Assembly (NCBI RefSeq): GCF_024808665.1
Contig: NZ_JANUBZ010000005.1
Coordinates: 1 to 64,000 of the forward strand
Direction: 5' to 3'
Source of the DNA: Mucilaginibacter empetricola
GTDB lineage: Bacteria > Bacteroidota > Bacteroidia > Sphingobacteriales > Sphingobacteriaceae
Length of the DNA: 64,000 nt
Position numbers and translations under genes: made by a program. The notes under the pieces were generated by a model. That model saw nothing but the letters and a program-made list of their open reading frames with translations, made no database searches and had not been told where the DNA came from. Numbering within the stretch: position 1 is the stretch's first letter; each line of letters starts with the position of its first letter. Positions 1 through 7,325 of this stretch are shown here, piece after piece.

Positions 1-57
1 TACCAGGTAAATTATCTGCAAATTCAGCGTGAAAATGAATTGGTATTAAATAGTTAG
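1..57 (+). CDS. C-terminal tail of an unidentified CDS (partial)
   Basis: The first bases read openly in frame 1 for 18 codons and stop at a TAG at 55-57. The tail is polar and ends in QRENELVLNS. It resembles the end of a TolC-type outer-membrane efflux protein, but this is far too short to identify. The gene begins before the window. Only the open frame and stop are seen directly. Confidence 0.3.
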   Translation, partial: YQVNYLQIQRENELVLNS

Positions 58-326
58 AGCAGTCACTTTAAAAAAGGACTGCCCTAAACAGGCTAACATA
101 AAGCCGCCTAAGACTCAAATGTAAAATAAATTATGCAGATTACTTGTATTTCAACACAGAATCTCGCAAGGACGGGTATTTTATATTTTCTATAGAACCT
201 TTTGATTTACCCTGAATTTATTTGGATGGTCTTTTTTGTTTGTCCGCAGTTGTCCACAATGTCATACCTTAAAACCGGACAGATGGAATTATTTATTTTA
301 CAGATTGTATTTTGTATTTTTGATAT
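58..326. other. Intergenic region before the toxin-antitoxin pair
   Basis: AT-rich spacer with no convincing ORF. Its right half (235-294) is the left copy of an imperfect 60-bp repeat that recurs after the toxin gene. No promoter with both Bacteroidota elements is clear. A TATTTTTG box at 315-322 lies too close to the antitoxin ATG to be a normal -7 element. Confidence 0.5.
235..294 (+). repeat. Left copy of imperfect direct repeat flanking the TA pair
   Basis: Begins TTTGTTTGTCCGCAG and ends GAATTATTT, with a shared core ATACCTTAAAA-like segment. The second copy lies at 861-921 in the same orientation, so the toxin-antitoxin genes lie exactly between the two. The first 15 bases are identical; the rest is about 70-75% identical by eye. 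Confidence 0.7.
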
Positions 327-536
327 ATGAAAAGGTACATGTTATACCCTACGGATGATCAGGAAAAACTCATCCAGGCTTTTCTCGAAACAAATGATAT
401 TACTTTTTTAAAGGAAGACGAAGAAAAATTGCCTGACTATGTTTTAGCCGGTATCAAAAAAGGGCAGGAAGATATACAGGCTGGTCGAACCATAACGCTG
501 GAAGAATTCAAAAAGAGATTGTCGTCGGCGCGATGA
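327..536 (+). CDS. Antitoxin of a ParE/RelE-type toxin-antitoxin module
   Basis: A 69-residue acidic protein directly upstream of, and overlapping by 4 bp (ATGA), a ParE/RelE-like toxin gene. This arrangement is typical of type II modules, where the antitoxin is translated first. The C-terminal half (KKGQEDIQAG, then TLEEFKKRL) resembles antitoxins paired with ParE in Bacteroidota, where such a tail wraps the toxin. No clear DNA-binding fold is recognisable at the N-terminus. Antitoxin identity is inferred mainly from gene order, size and overlap. Expected role: neutralise the toxin and repress the operon. Confidence 0.65.
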   Translation: MKRYMLYPTDDQEKLIQAFLETNDITFLKEDEEKLPDYVLAGIKKGQEDIQAGRTITLEEFKKRLSSAR

Positions 537-823
537 TCTACACAATTATATTTTCAGAAACCGCAATTGAAACATTTGACAGTATAAGGGATCAGATTTA
601 TAATAGGTGGGGTGATAGGTCTGTTATTGATTTTGAACAACGAACTTTAAAAGTTCTTGAATTAATTGAGCATTCTCCTTTTGTTTTTCAATCAACCCCT
701 ATAAATGAAAATGTTAGGAAAGGTTTTATACATCGAAACTGTTCTATGTTTTATGAGATTAGGGATCAACGTATAGAAATATTGTTTTTTTGGGATAACA
801 GGCAAGACCCTATCTTTTTCTAA
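533..823 (+). CDS. ParE/RelE superfamily toxin
   Basis: A 96-residue protein with the usual length and layout of the ParE/RelE fold: N-terminal beta strand (YTIIFSETAIETFDSI), two helices (IYNRWGDRSVIDFEQRTLKVLELI), then a sheet (RKGFIHRNCSMFYEIRDQRIEILFFWDNRQDP). The closing EILFFWDNRQDP is characteristic of the Bacteroidota members. ParE proteins usually poison DNA gyrase and RelE proteins cleave mRNA; the sequence does not settle which applies. It is translationally coupled to the upstream antitoxin by an ATGA overlap and appears intact. The pair sits between two copies of a 60-bp repeat, suggesting acquisition as a unit. Confidence 0.8.
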   Translation: MIYTIIFSETAIETFDSIRDQIYNRWGDRSVIDFEQRTLKVLELIEHSPFVFQSTPINENVRKGFIHRNCSMFYEIRDQRIEILFFWDNRQDPIFF

Positions 824-860
824 GCGTTTACTTAATTGAAACTTTTCTCTGTTGCAGTCC

Positions 861-921
861 TTTGTTTGTCCGCAGCTTTCCGCCAATGCGGTACCTTAAA
901 AGCAGACGGGCAGAATTATTT
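861..921 (+). repeat. Right copy of imperfect direct repeat flanking the TA pair
   Basis: Same orientation as the copy at 235-294; both start TTTGTTTGTCCGCAG and end GAATTATTT. This copy overlaps the last codons of the VOC gene on the minus strand, so the repeat boundary coincides with that gene's stop. Confidence 0.7.
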
Positions 922-1287
922 CACTACTTCAGTAAAAGTAATTTGATTACCAACCGGATCAATTACTGTCATGGTGATGGCGTTTTCGTTCCAAAAGGGT
1001 ATTTCTAATCCGGGGCCGTTGTATTTGTATTTTTTATCGATCAGTAGCTGGTGATATGCTCTTAGTCCTTCAAAATCATTAACCGTAATATGTACACCAG
1101 GGCTTCCGTCGCCATGATGTTCTGAAAGATATAACACCACATCCTTTAACGTAACCTGCATAAACTTTGGCGCAACGCCCTTTTCAAATTCGTTAATCCA
1201 ATCTACCTTAAAGCCCAGCCAGTCCACATAAAACTCAATTGTTTTATCGTAATCAAAAATGCGGAGTATGGGTTTTATGGTCGACAT
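916..1287 (-). CDS. VOC family (glyoxalase/bleomycin resistance-like) protein
   Basis: A 123-residue single-domain protein of the vicinal oxygen chelate superfamily. It opens with KPILRIFDYDKTIEFYVDWLGFKVDW, the standard first beta-alpha-beta unit, and closes with the second half-barrel ending AITMTVIDPVGNQITFTEV. The D-P-x-G-N motif near the C-terminus is the family hallmark. Such proteins range from glyoxalases to antibiotic-binding proteins; the sequence here resembles bleomycin-resistance-like members, but the substrate cannot be assigned. Its start lies 5 bp after the stop of the gene that precedes it on the minus strand, so the two may be co-transcribed. Confidence 0.85.
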   Translation of the reverse strand: MSTIKPILRIFDYDKTIEFYVDWLGFKVDWINEFEKGVAPKFMQVTLKDVVLYLSEHHGDGSPGVHITVNDFEGLRAYHQLLIDKKYKYNGPGLEIPFWNENAITMTVIDPVGNQITFTEVVK

Positions 1288-1292
1288 GAGTT

Positions 1293-1997
1293 TTAAGCGT
1301 TACCCCGTAATTCATCCAGTTTGTTGCGCTCGGTTTGCAGTTCGCGGGCAAGTTTTTTCTCTTTTTCGTTGGCTTTGGTTTTGTATTGTTTAAACTCTTC
1401 TTCCAGTTCGTTATAAAGTGTGGTCCTGTATTCAGCTTCCTTGCCCTTGCTGCCCGACCGTAAAACAACTATAACGGTTACTGCTATACAAACCAAAATG
1501 ATACCGAACATAACCAAATTATAAGTCGATTTATCAACAAGTAAGCCAAATACACTTAACTGGCTGCCCGATGAACTGATGCTTTGATCTTTGCCAGCAA
1601 TTTCACCACTTAAGCTATCAATGGTTTTCTTTTGTAGCTTAAGGCGGTTTTCGGCACTGGCAAGTTTTTGTTTGCCCAGGTTTAAGGTATCGGTAACAAT
1701 TTTCCAAAAATCGGCTACGGCTGGCTGCTGGTAGTGGTAAACCCTGGTTAGCAAAAATTGATACTGGCCATTAAGGCTCTTATCCGTCACCACGGGTGGC
1801 GGAGGTACAGCGGTATCTGGTTTTACCGGCACAGCCTGCTGACCGGCAGATGTAACAACTTTTGGAGGATAACTTTTATAGGTTTTTACTTTAACTTCTG
1901 GCTTTACCACAGGCGTTTCTTTTTTAGTACTATCCTGGGCATAACTAAATGAAGTAATGCAACAAATAAATAAAGCTATAAAGGGTATTCTCAGCAT
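1293..1997 (-). CDS. Membrane-anchored coiled-coil protein of unknown function
   Basis: 234 residues, family not recognised. A signal peptide is clear (about residues 1-20, ending FSYA before QDS). A proline-rich stretch follows (55-72, with PPPPVV), then a helical region with heptad character (about 105-140). A single hydrophobic helix spans 161-179 (LVMFGIILVCIAVTVIVVL). The C-terminal half is a highly charged coiled coil (about 183-230). The likely topology is an exported N-terminal domain, one membrane span and a cytoplasmic coiled coil. It precedes the VOC gene on the same strand with a 5-bp gap. Confidence 0.7.
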   Translation of the reverse strand: MLRIPFIALFICCITSFSYAQDSTKKETPVVKPEVKVKTYKSYPPKVVTSAGQQAVPVKPDTAVPPPPVVTDKSLNGQYQFLLTRVYHYQQPAVADFWKIVTDTLNLGKQKLASAENRLKLQKKTIDSLSGEIAGKDQSISSSGSQLSVFGLLVDKSTYNLVMFGIILVCIAVTVIVVLRSGSKGKEAEYRTTLYNELEEEFKQYKTKANEKEKKLARELQTERNKLDELRGNA

Positions 1998-2202
1998 AAA
2001 AACTTAGTTTGTAAGTAAAAATAATATTTACATATGAAATTTTAAGTATGAAATCTCATATAATCCGGGGCCAATATATGTATTTTATTAAGCTAAGAGA
2101 TATGTTTTTGATTAAAAGAAACAGCACTTTTAGTTAATTGTTTTCGTAGGCCATTATGTGGCGGACTTCACATATCTCGCATCTAAGTAATATATTAGCA
2201 GC

Positions 2203-3462
2203 ATGAATATAGGGATTATTGGCCTTGGCGATATGGGACGCTTATATGCTAAAGCTTTTGCTGCTGCGGGCTACCCCGTTTATGGTTGTGATTTACCTGC
2301 AAACCGCAATAAGCTGGAGGATGAACTGACGCCGTATCAAATAAAGATTATGGATAATGGGATGGATATTTCCCGTATCTGCGATCTGATTATTTACTCG
2401 GTTGAAGCTGATAGACTAGAGCAGGTTGTGGCTGAGTGCGGTTCATCAACCAAATATGGTGCTATTGTAGCGGGGCAAACATCCGTAAAAACACCTGAGA
2501 TTGAGATCTTTGAAAAATATTTACCTGCCGATGCGCAGATCATTACTTTTCATGCCATGCATGGTCCTGGCTTTCAGCCAAAAGGGCAAAAACTGATATT
2601 GATACGCCACCGTGCCGATGATGAGGCTTATAAAAGAATGCTTGACCTTTTTACAGCCGTAGAAACCGATATTGTTGAGATTGCCGATTTTCACGAGCAC
2701 GACAAAATAGTTGCCGATACGCAAGCCGTAACGCACGTAGGTTTTGAAAGCATGGGCACCGCCTGGAAAGAGGCCGGGTTTTTCCCATGGGAAAATGCCT
2801 CGTATGTAGGTGGTATTGATAACGTCAAAATTTTAACTACACTACGTATATTTAGCTACAAGGCGCACGTTTATGCGGGTTTGGCTATCCTGAACCCTTA
2901 TGCCCGGCAGCAGGTAAAGCGTTATGCTGTGTCAGAGTCGGAGTTGTTTAAGCTGATGATAAAGGAGGAAGAAGAACAGTTCAGGGCCCGCCTATACCGT
3001 GCCCGTGATTTTGTTTTTCACGAAAGTCGCAAGCCTATTATGCTGAGCGACACCGTTATGAAAGAGTTTTCCCTTTCGCAAAAGCCCGAGCTGCAAAAGC
3101 CAAATTCGCACCTTAGTATTTTAAGCATGGTTGATGCCTGGTATCATTTAGGCGTAAATCCTTATGATAACCTGATCTGCCAAACACCGCCGTTCCGTTT
3201 GCGGCTAGGCATAGCCGAGTATTTGTTTAAAAACGAAGAGCTGCTGGAAGAGTCAATCAAAACAGCCTTATACGACAAAACCATCAGGGGCGATGATTTG
3301 GAGTTTCATTCGGCGGTAAGGGAATGGTCGGCCATTATAGGTTATGGTGATATGGAAGGCTACAAAAAGCACTTTAATGAGGTACAATCTTTTTTTAAAG
3401 GCCGACTGGAAGAAGGCAACAAGCAAAGCGCCGAGTTGATCAGGCGATTGATGATGGAGTAA
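2203..3462 (+). CDS. Prephenate dehydrogenase, fungal TYR1-like
   Basis: Oxidative decarboxylation of prephenate to 4-hydroxyphenylpyruvate in tyrosine synthesis, in the cytoplasm. The Rossmann NAD(P) motif GIIGLGDMG is at residues 4-12. The protein (419 residues) tracks yeast Tyr1 along most of its length from memory: GQTSVKTPEIEIFEKYLP, then HAMHGP, then EHDKIVADTQAVTH, then HVYAGLAILNP, then PNSHLSIL and DDLEFHSAVREWS. Typical bacterial TyrA proteins are shorter and much less similar, so this is the eukaryote-like branch. It stands alone, not in an aro operon. A start at 2203 places the Rossmann motif at the N-terminus as expected. Cofactor preference (NADP in yeast) is not determined here. 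Confidence 0.85.
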   Translation: MNIGIIGLGDMGRLYAKAFAAAGYPVYGCDLPANRNKLEDELTPYQIKIMDNGMDISRICDLIIYSVEADRLEQVVAECGSSTKYGAIVAGQTSVKTPEIEIFEKYLPADAQIITFHAMHGPGFQPKGQKLILIRHRADDEAYKRMLDLFTAVETDIVEIADFHEHDKIVADTQAVTHVGFESMGTAWKEAGFFPWENASYVGGIDNVKILTTLRIFSYKAHVYAGLAILNPYARQQVKRYAVSESELFKLMIKEEEEQFRARLYRARDFVFHESRKPIMLSDTVMKEFSLSQKPELQKPNSHLSILSMVDAWYHLGVNPYDNLICQTPPFRLRLGIAEYLFKNEELLEESIKTALYDKTIRGDDLEFHSAVREWSAIIGYGDMEGYKKHFNEVQSFFKGRLEEGNKQSAELIRRLMME

Positions 3463-3463
3463 G

Positions 3464-3556
3464 TTGATTTCGGAATTCGGAGTTTCGATTTCGGAATGTG
3501 AATGTCGCAATGCGGATGTCGGAATGTCGAATTCGGAATTGCAAATGTGGATTTAA
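3464..3556. repeat. TTCGGAAT-word repeat spacer
   Basis: Low-complexity run built from variants of TTCGGAAT and TGTCGGAATG directly after the prephenate dehydrogenase stop. The 20-mer at 3476-3495 recurs exactly, as reverse complement, at 16328-16347 in the ribosomal operon spacer. No coding capacity. Confidence 0.7.
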
Positions 3557-3560
3557 AATA

Positions 3561-3602
3561 AACGCCTGCTCAGGTTAAGATTTGAGCAGGCGTTTGCTTT
3601 TT
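3561..3602 (+). terminator. Rho-independent terminator after the TYR1-like gene
   Basis: Perfect 12-bp stem AACGCCTGCTCA (3561-3572) and its complement (3583-3594) with a 10-base loop, followed by TTGCTTTTTATT. It would stop rightward transcription before the convergent C45 gene. Confidence 0.85.
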
Positions 3603-3649
3603 ATTCTGTTCATTTTAAAATTCAGTAAATTCTGATTCAGACTGGGGCG

Positions 3650-5131
3650 CTAATTTTTAGTATTGGGGATGGTATAATGGTCGTCCGCGGCAAATTTTGT
3701 CCAGGGGTAGGCTTTCATATCTCTTAAATATTTGCCCTGGGTTTTAAAGTATTCGGGATGCTTCTTGAAAAAAGGCGTAGCTAAAAAGTCAGCACCGCCG
3801 GGATGGCCCATATGTGCCCACATTTCCATATTGTTAACCATGTCTGATGTGGTTACCTTTCCTTGCACCGCACCCATCGGGAAATAAGCCGGCTCATTCC
3901 ATTCGGCACAACCCGCCGCATCCTCTTCAACGTGGCCATCAATCACATGTCTGTTCAATGCTGTTTTATGTTCAACGGCATCATAAGTATCGCCTTCAAT
4001 TTTTTTACCAATAGAGTCTGTTATCTTCCCTTTATAATCCGCCGCCAATTTTTCCAACCTTACCTTACGGGCATTCGGCGAACTGTTTTTGTTGTTTACG
4101 TCAAAAGTGGTTTCATCCTTAATCAATTTAGGGTCACTTGGGAAGTTGGAGCCAATAAATGCTGTGTCTTTTGACCGCCATACCCTGAAATCCTTTAAAC
4201 CTAACTCGAGCTTAGCTACTTCATTGGTTTTGGTATCGCCAATCAGCCAGTCGTTAGCATAGCCGCCATTGTTTTCTGTAGTCATAATTTTTACTACATC
4301 ATCAATGCTTTTGCTGTATTGTGCAGCTTTACGGGCACGTGTAAATTCGGGTGTACGGGTGGTATCGAAGCCTTTAAATTGGGTAATGGTAGTTTCGGTT
4401 ATCATTACACCGCTTTTGTTTTCAACAAAATCATCTCCACTATGTATAAGTCCGGGAGCGCAATCCATTAAAATTTCATAGCCCTTTTGAGGTTTTATAT
4501 CGGCTATTACGTTCCATCTTTCACCCTCAATATAGTCCGTCCAGTTATTATGGCCCATTACAATTTTATGGTCTTTGGTAAAGCTGCCGGTGGCAATAAA
4601 AGCACTGCAATTACCGGGAGCCTTATTGTCCCCGCTGCCGGGTTTAACCTTGTTCATTAACGACGGTACATAATATTGCGATAGCTCGATATTGGCATTT
4701 AACGCAGTTACATCCAGCGAATCATATTTGAAACCCTTAGCCTGTAAGCCTTCGGCAATACCTTTTATTTCGTCCTGGTATTCTTTATCAATTTTATTCC
4801 ACAAAAACCTTTTGGAAGCTGCTCTGTAAAACGCCCAGTCTTTTTTGCTGGTAGTTGGCAGGTAGTATTGCATTACCTTTATTAAGGTATCAATTTCATT
4901 AGCCACCAAATACCCATGTTGATAACCGATATCAGCTGGTGAACCGGCAAGGTGTATGTAGATCCAGCCATTTTTATCCTGCCGGGTAGCATTACCCAGC
5001 CGGTTATGGGTTACAGATGTAGCGGTTGAAGTGCTATCGGTAGTTGTTGTGGTTGTAGTTGATTTTTGGTTACAGCCAAACAACGCCGATCCAATGAAAA
5101 TTAGCGCAATAGCTTTGGTAATTGATTTCAT
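3650..5131 (-). CDS. C45 peptidase/phospholipase B-like Ntn-hydrolase lipoprotein
   Basis: 493 residues. The N-terminus is a lipoprotein signal with lipobox LFGC (Cys20), followed by a Ser/Thr linker. The body matches the phospholipase B-like/C45 acyltransferase group of N-terminal nucleophile hydrolases: the segment PGNCSAF contains the candidate nucleophile Cys175, followed by GHNNWTDY and MDCAPGLIHSGDDF, typical of the family. Such enzymes mature by self-cleavage before the Cys and hydrolyse amide or acyl bonds; here the substrate is unknown. It should be a membrane-anchored lipoprotein facing the periplasm or surface. A TAGTTTTG -7-like box lies about 120 bp upstream (5253-5260, minus strand). 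Confidence 0.75.
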   Translation of the reverse strand: MKSITKAIALIFIGSALFGCNQKSTTTTTTTDSTSTATSVTHNRLGNATRQDKNGWIYIHLAGSPADIGYQHGYLVANEIDTLIKVMQYYLPTTSKKDWAFYRAASKRFLWNKIDKEYQDEIKGIAEGLQAKGFKYDSLDVTALNANIELSQYYVPSLMNKVKPGSGDNKAPGNCSAFIATGSFTKDHKIVMGHNNWTDYIEGERWNVIADIKPQKGYEILMDCAPGLIHSGDDFVENKSGVMITETTITQFKGFDTTRTPEFTRARKAAQYSKSIDDVVKIMTTENNGGYANDWLIGDTKTNEVAKLELGLKDFRVWRSKDTAFIGSNFPSDPKLIKDETTFDVNNKNSSPNARKVRLEKLAADYKGKITDSIGKKIEGDTYDAVEHKTALNRHVIDGHVEEDAAGCAEWNEPAYFPMGAVQGKVTTSDMVNNMEMWAHMGHPGGADFLATPFFKKHPEYFKTQGKYLRDMKAYPWTKFAADDHYTIPNTKN

Positions 5132-5353
5132 GCCTTTTTACAGATTAAATTAACGGATGGCTGAATTTACTTAAAAAATTATTAAAACAATAAATTCGGG
5201 CGGTTATTAATACCATATTGTAAAATTTAGGTTGATGATGGTTGAAATTTAACAAAACTAAAAAGCGGCAGTAACTTTAGTAGGAGTGTTACATCTTAAA
5301 ATAGAATTATTTGGTAATATCTATTTTGTTTATCTCAATTACATTTATCTCAA

Positions 5354-7258
5354 ATGGTTAAGAAAAAAGGAGTTATCTGCTTGCTGGCGCTATTTTCCGT
5401 GCTGATAGCTGATGCACAATCGCCAACCAATACATTGGATATTGCGCAAAATCTGTTTAACCAGTACCAACTGGCTCAAAGCCGTACGGCATATCAGCAG
5501 ATTGCCAATAACTCTTCAAACGACGTAGTCACCCGGATAAAAGCCTATGTAAAACTTGCCGAAGAGGATTGGAGATATTACAACGATTATACCAGTGCTA
5601 TGCTGGCACTAAAAGCAGCAGCTGATCTAAAAAAGAATGATTTCTCCGTTAATCTTTTGTCTGCTACCATTAATCAGGAATCAGGTAAATATAAAGAAGC
5701 GTTGGGATATGGAAAAAATTGCCTCAATCTTGCCAGTAATGGAAATGAGAAAATTGAAGCGGAGTTGGCATTTGCGCGTACTGTTCACGATATTAATTTC
5801 TATCGGCAGGTTAACGATAAAGTGTTAAACCGTCAAAATCTGCAAAAAGCATCAACCTTAATTAATCAGATACTTGAAAAGCAACCCGGAAATTCAGAAG
5901 CCAGCGAGCTATTGGTAGGAATTGGGCTTTTTTTGAAAGATGGGCCAACCATTATTAAGGCGTGGAAGTCATACTATTTAATAAGCGACGAAAAAGCTAT
6001 CAACCAGGCCATAAAACCCGGCTTTGCATTGCTTAAACCCATATTAATAAAATGGCACGGGCGACAGCTATCTGCCGCAGAAATGAAACAACTGGCCATT
6101 GGTTTGGCCGATTCTAAATTTTTCGGTTACGCAGGGTTGGTGGCTGGTGAAATTAAAAAGCAAAGTCCATCGGTATATTCCGGGTCGAAATCATTACAGG
6201 ATATAGTGGCTTATGCCGACTATATTAAAAGTATGGAGAAGGTAAACGGCAATATTTATCCGCAGGTGGCCAGGGGCAAGAAAAACTATGACAACGAATA
6301 CGATTCGTTAATGGACAAAGAGGGTAAAGTATTTTGGAACAAGGCCAGCTTTATAAACAAAAGCCAAAAGTTTGACCCGGATACGCTTTACAATATTTTG
6401 AACCGTAAATACGGAATGGAAGGTTATTATGGTACCACTGTTAATTACTACGGTATGTTAATGGGCCATATTATACATAAAGAGTTAAAGCAGATTAATC
6501 AATACGGGTATAGTACCAAATTTACTTATATATCTGTTGACAGGCTAATATCCCGCGACTTTACTTCTTGGTACGGTACCACCAACGTAGGTGGCTGGGG
6601 CGACAGCACCATCATTATACAGGTTAGAAAAGCTTATATGACCGAACCTTTTCTGTTGTTAAGCTTAATGACCGATACTACAGCACGAAAAGGTGCTTTG
6701 GCCGACATCGAAAAGAAGAAACAGTTGGATTTCGAGCGGTGTAAAAACAATCCTTATACCGAACCTAAGTTTTTATCGCCCTATATTAAGTTTAATGAAG
6801 CATCCAAAATCTATCAGCATTTATTGGCTTCGGGTTTAAAGGGAACCGAGTTGAACATTGCTTTTGTTGATGAGATATTTAAGCTCACCATAGCCTCTAC
6901 CGTTTTTGCGCATGAGGGCAGGCATGCCATTGACCAGCTTTATTTCCCCAAAGAGTTTAAAACAATGAGCGATGATGAACGCGAACTGCGGGCGAAGTTT
7001 TCGGAAGTAATATTCTCCCTTAATCCTAAAATGGCTTTTACCGGTAGTATTTTAGGTTCTGATCTGGATGAAAATACCAACCACGGCAAAGCAAACCAGC
7101 GTTTCCGTAAAATTATTGTCGATTGGATGTCTGCGCATAAGGATGATATAAAGGGATTGGACAAAAATGTGCCACTGTTGATGCAGTTTGATTTGTTGAC
7201 CGATGCACAGCTTATTGCCATTTGTAAAAGTGCCGATCCTTTTGCGAAGCGGCAATAA
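5354..7258 (+). CDS. Exported TPR-like protein with an HEGRH zinc-protease motif
   Basis: 634 residues with a signal peptide (about 1-21, ending IADA). Residues about 25-260 are helical and repeat-like, resembling tetratricopeptide repeats (YQLAQSRTAYQQIA, then YKEALGYGKNCLNLA). The C-terminal third carries FAHEGRHAID with H520-E521-x-x-H524, a zincin-type HExxH; acidic residues follow in DDERELRAKFSE and could supply a third ligand. This suggests a periplasmic or surface metallopeptidase. I cannot name a family, and activity is an inference from the motif alone. It is transcribed alone; a weak stem (GGACAAGT with ACTTGCCCC) lies between it and the convergent MACPF gene. Confidence 0.6.
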   Translation: MVKKKGVICLLALFSVLIADAQSPTNTLDIAQNLFNQYQLAQSRTAYQQIANNSSNDVVTRIKAYVKLAEEDWRYYNDYTSAMLALKAAADLKKNDFSVNLLSATINQESGKYKEALGYGKNCLNLASNGNEKIEAELAFARTVHDINFYRQVNDKVLNRQNLQKASTLINQILEKQPGNSEASELLVGIGLFLKDGPTIIKAWKSYYLISDEKAINQAIKPGFALLKPILIKWHGRQLSAAEMKQLAIGLADSKFFGYAGLVAGEIKKQSPSVYSGSKSLQDIVAYADYIKSMEKVNGNIYPQVARGKKNYDNEYDSLMDKEGKVFWNKASFINKSQKFDPDTLYNILNRKYGMEGYYGTTVNYYGMLMGHIIHKELKQINQYGYSTKFTYISVDRLISRDFTSWYGTTNVGGWGDSTIIIQVRKAYMTEPFLLLSLMTDTTARKGALADIEKKKQLDFERCKNNPYTEPKFLSPYIKFNEASKIYQHLLASGLKGTELNIAFVDEIFKLTIASTVFAHEGRHAIDQLYFPKEFKTMSDDERELRAKFSEVIFSLNPKMAFTGSILGSDLDENTNHGKANQRFRKIIVDWMSAHKDDIKGLDKNVPLLMQFDLLTDAQLIAICKSADPFAKRQ

Positions 7259-7325
7259 AAAGAGGACAAGTATTCTAAATAGCGAAAGACTTGCCCCCTT
7301 TTATAATAAAATTTATAAAGCGGCC

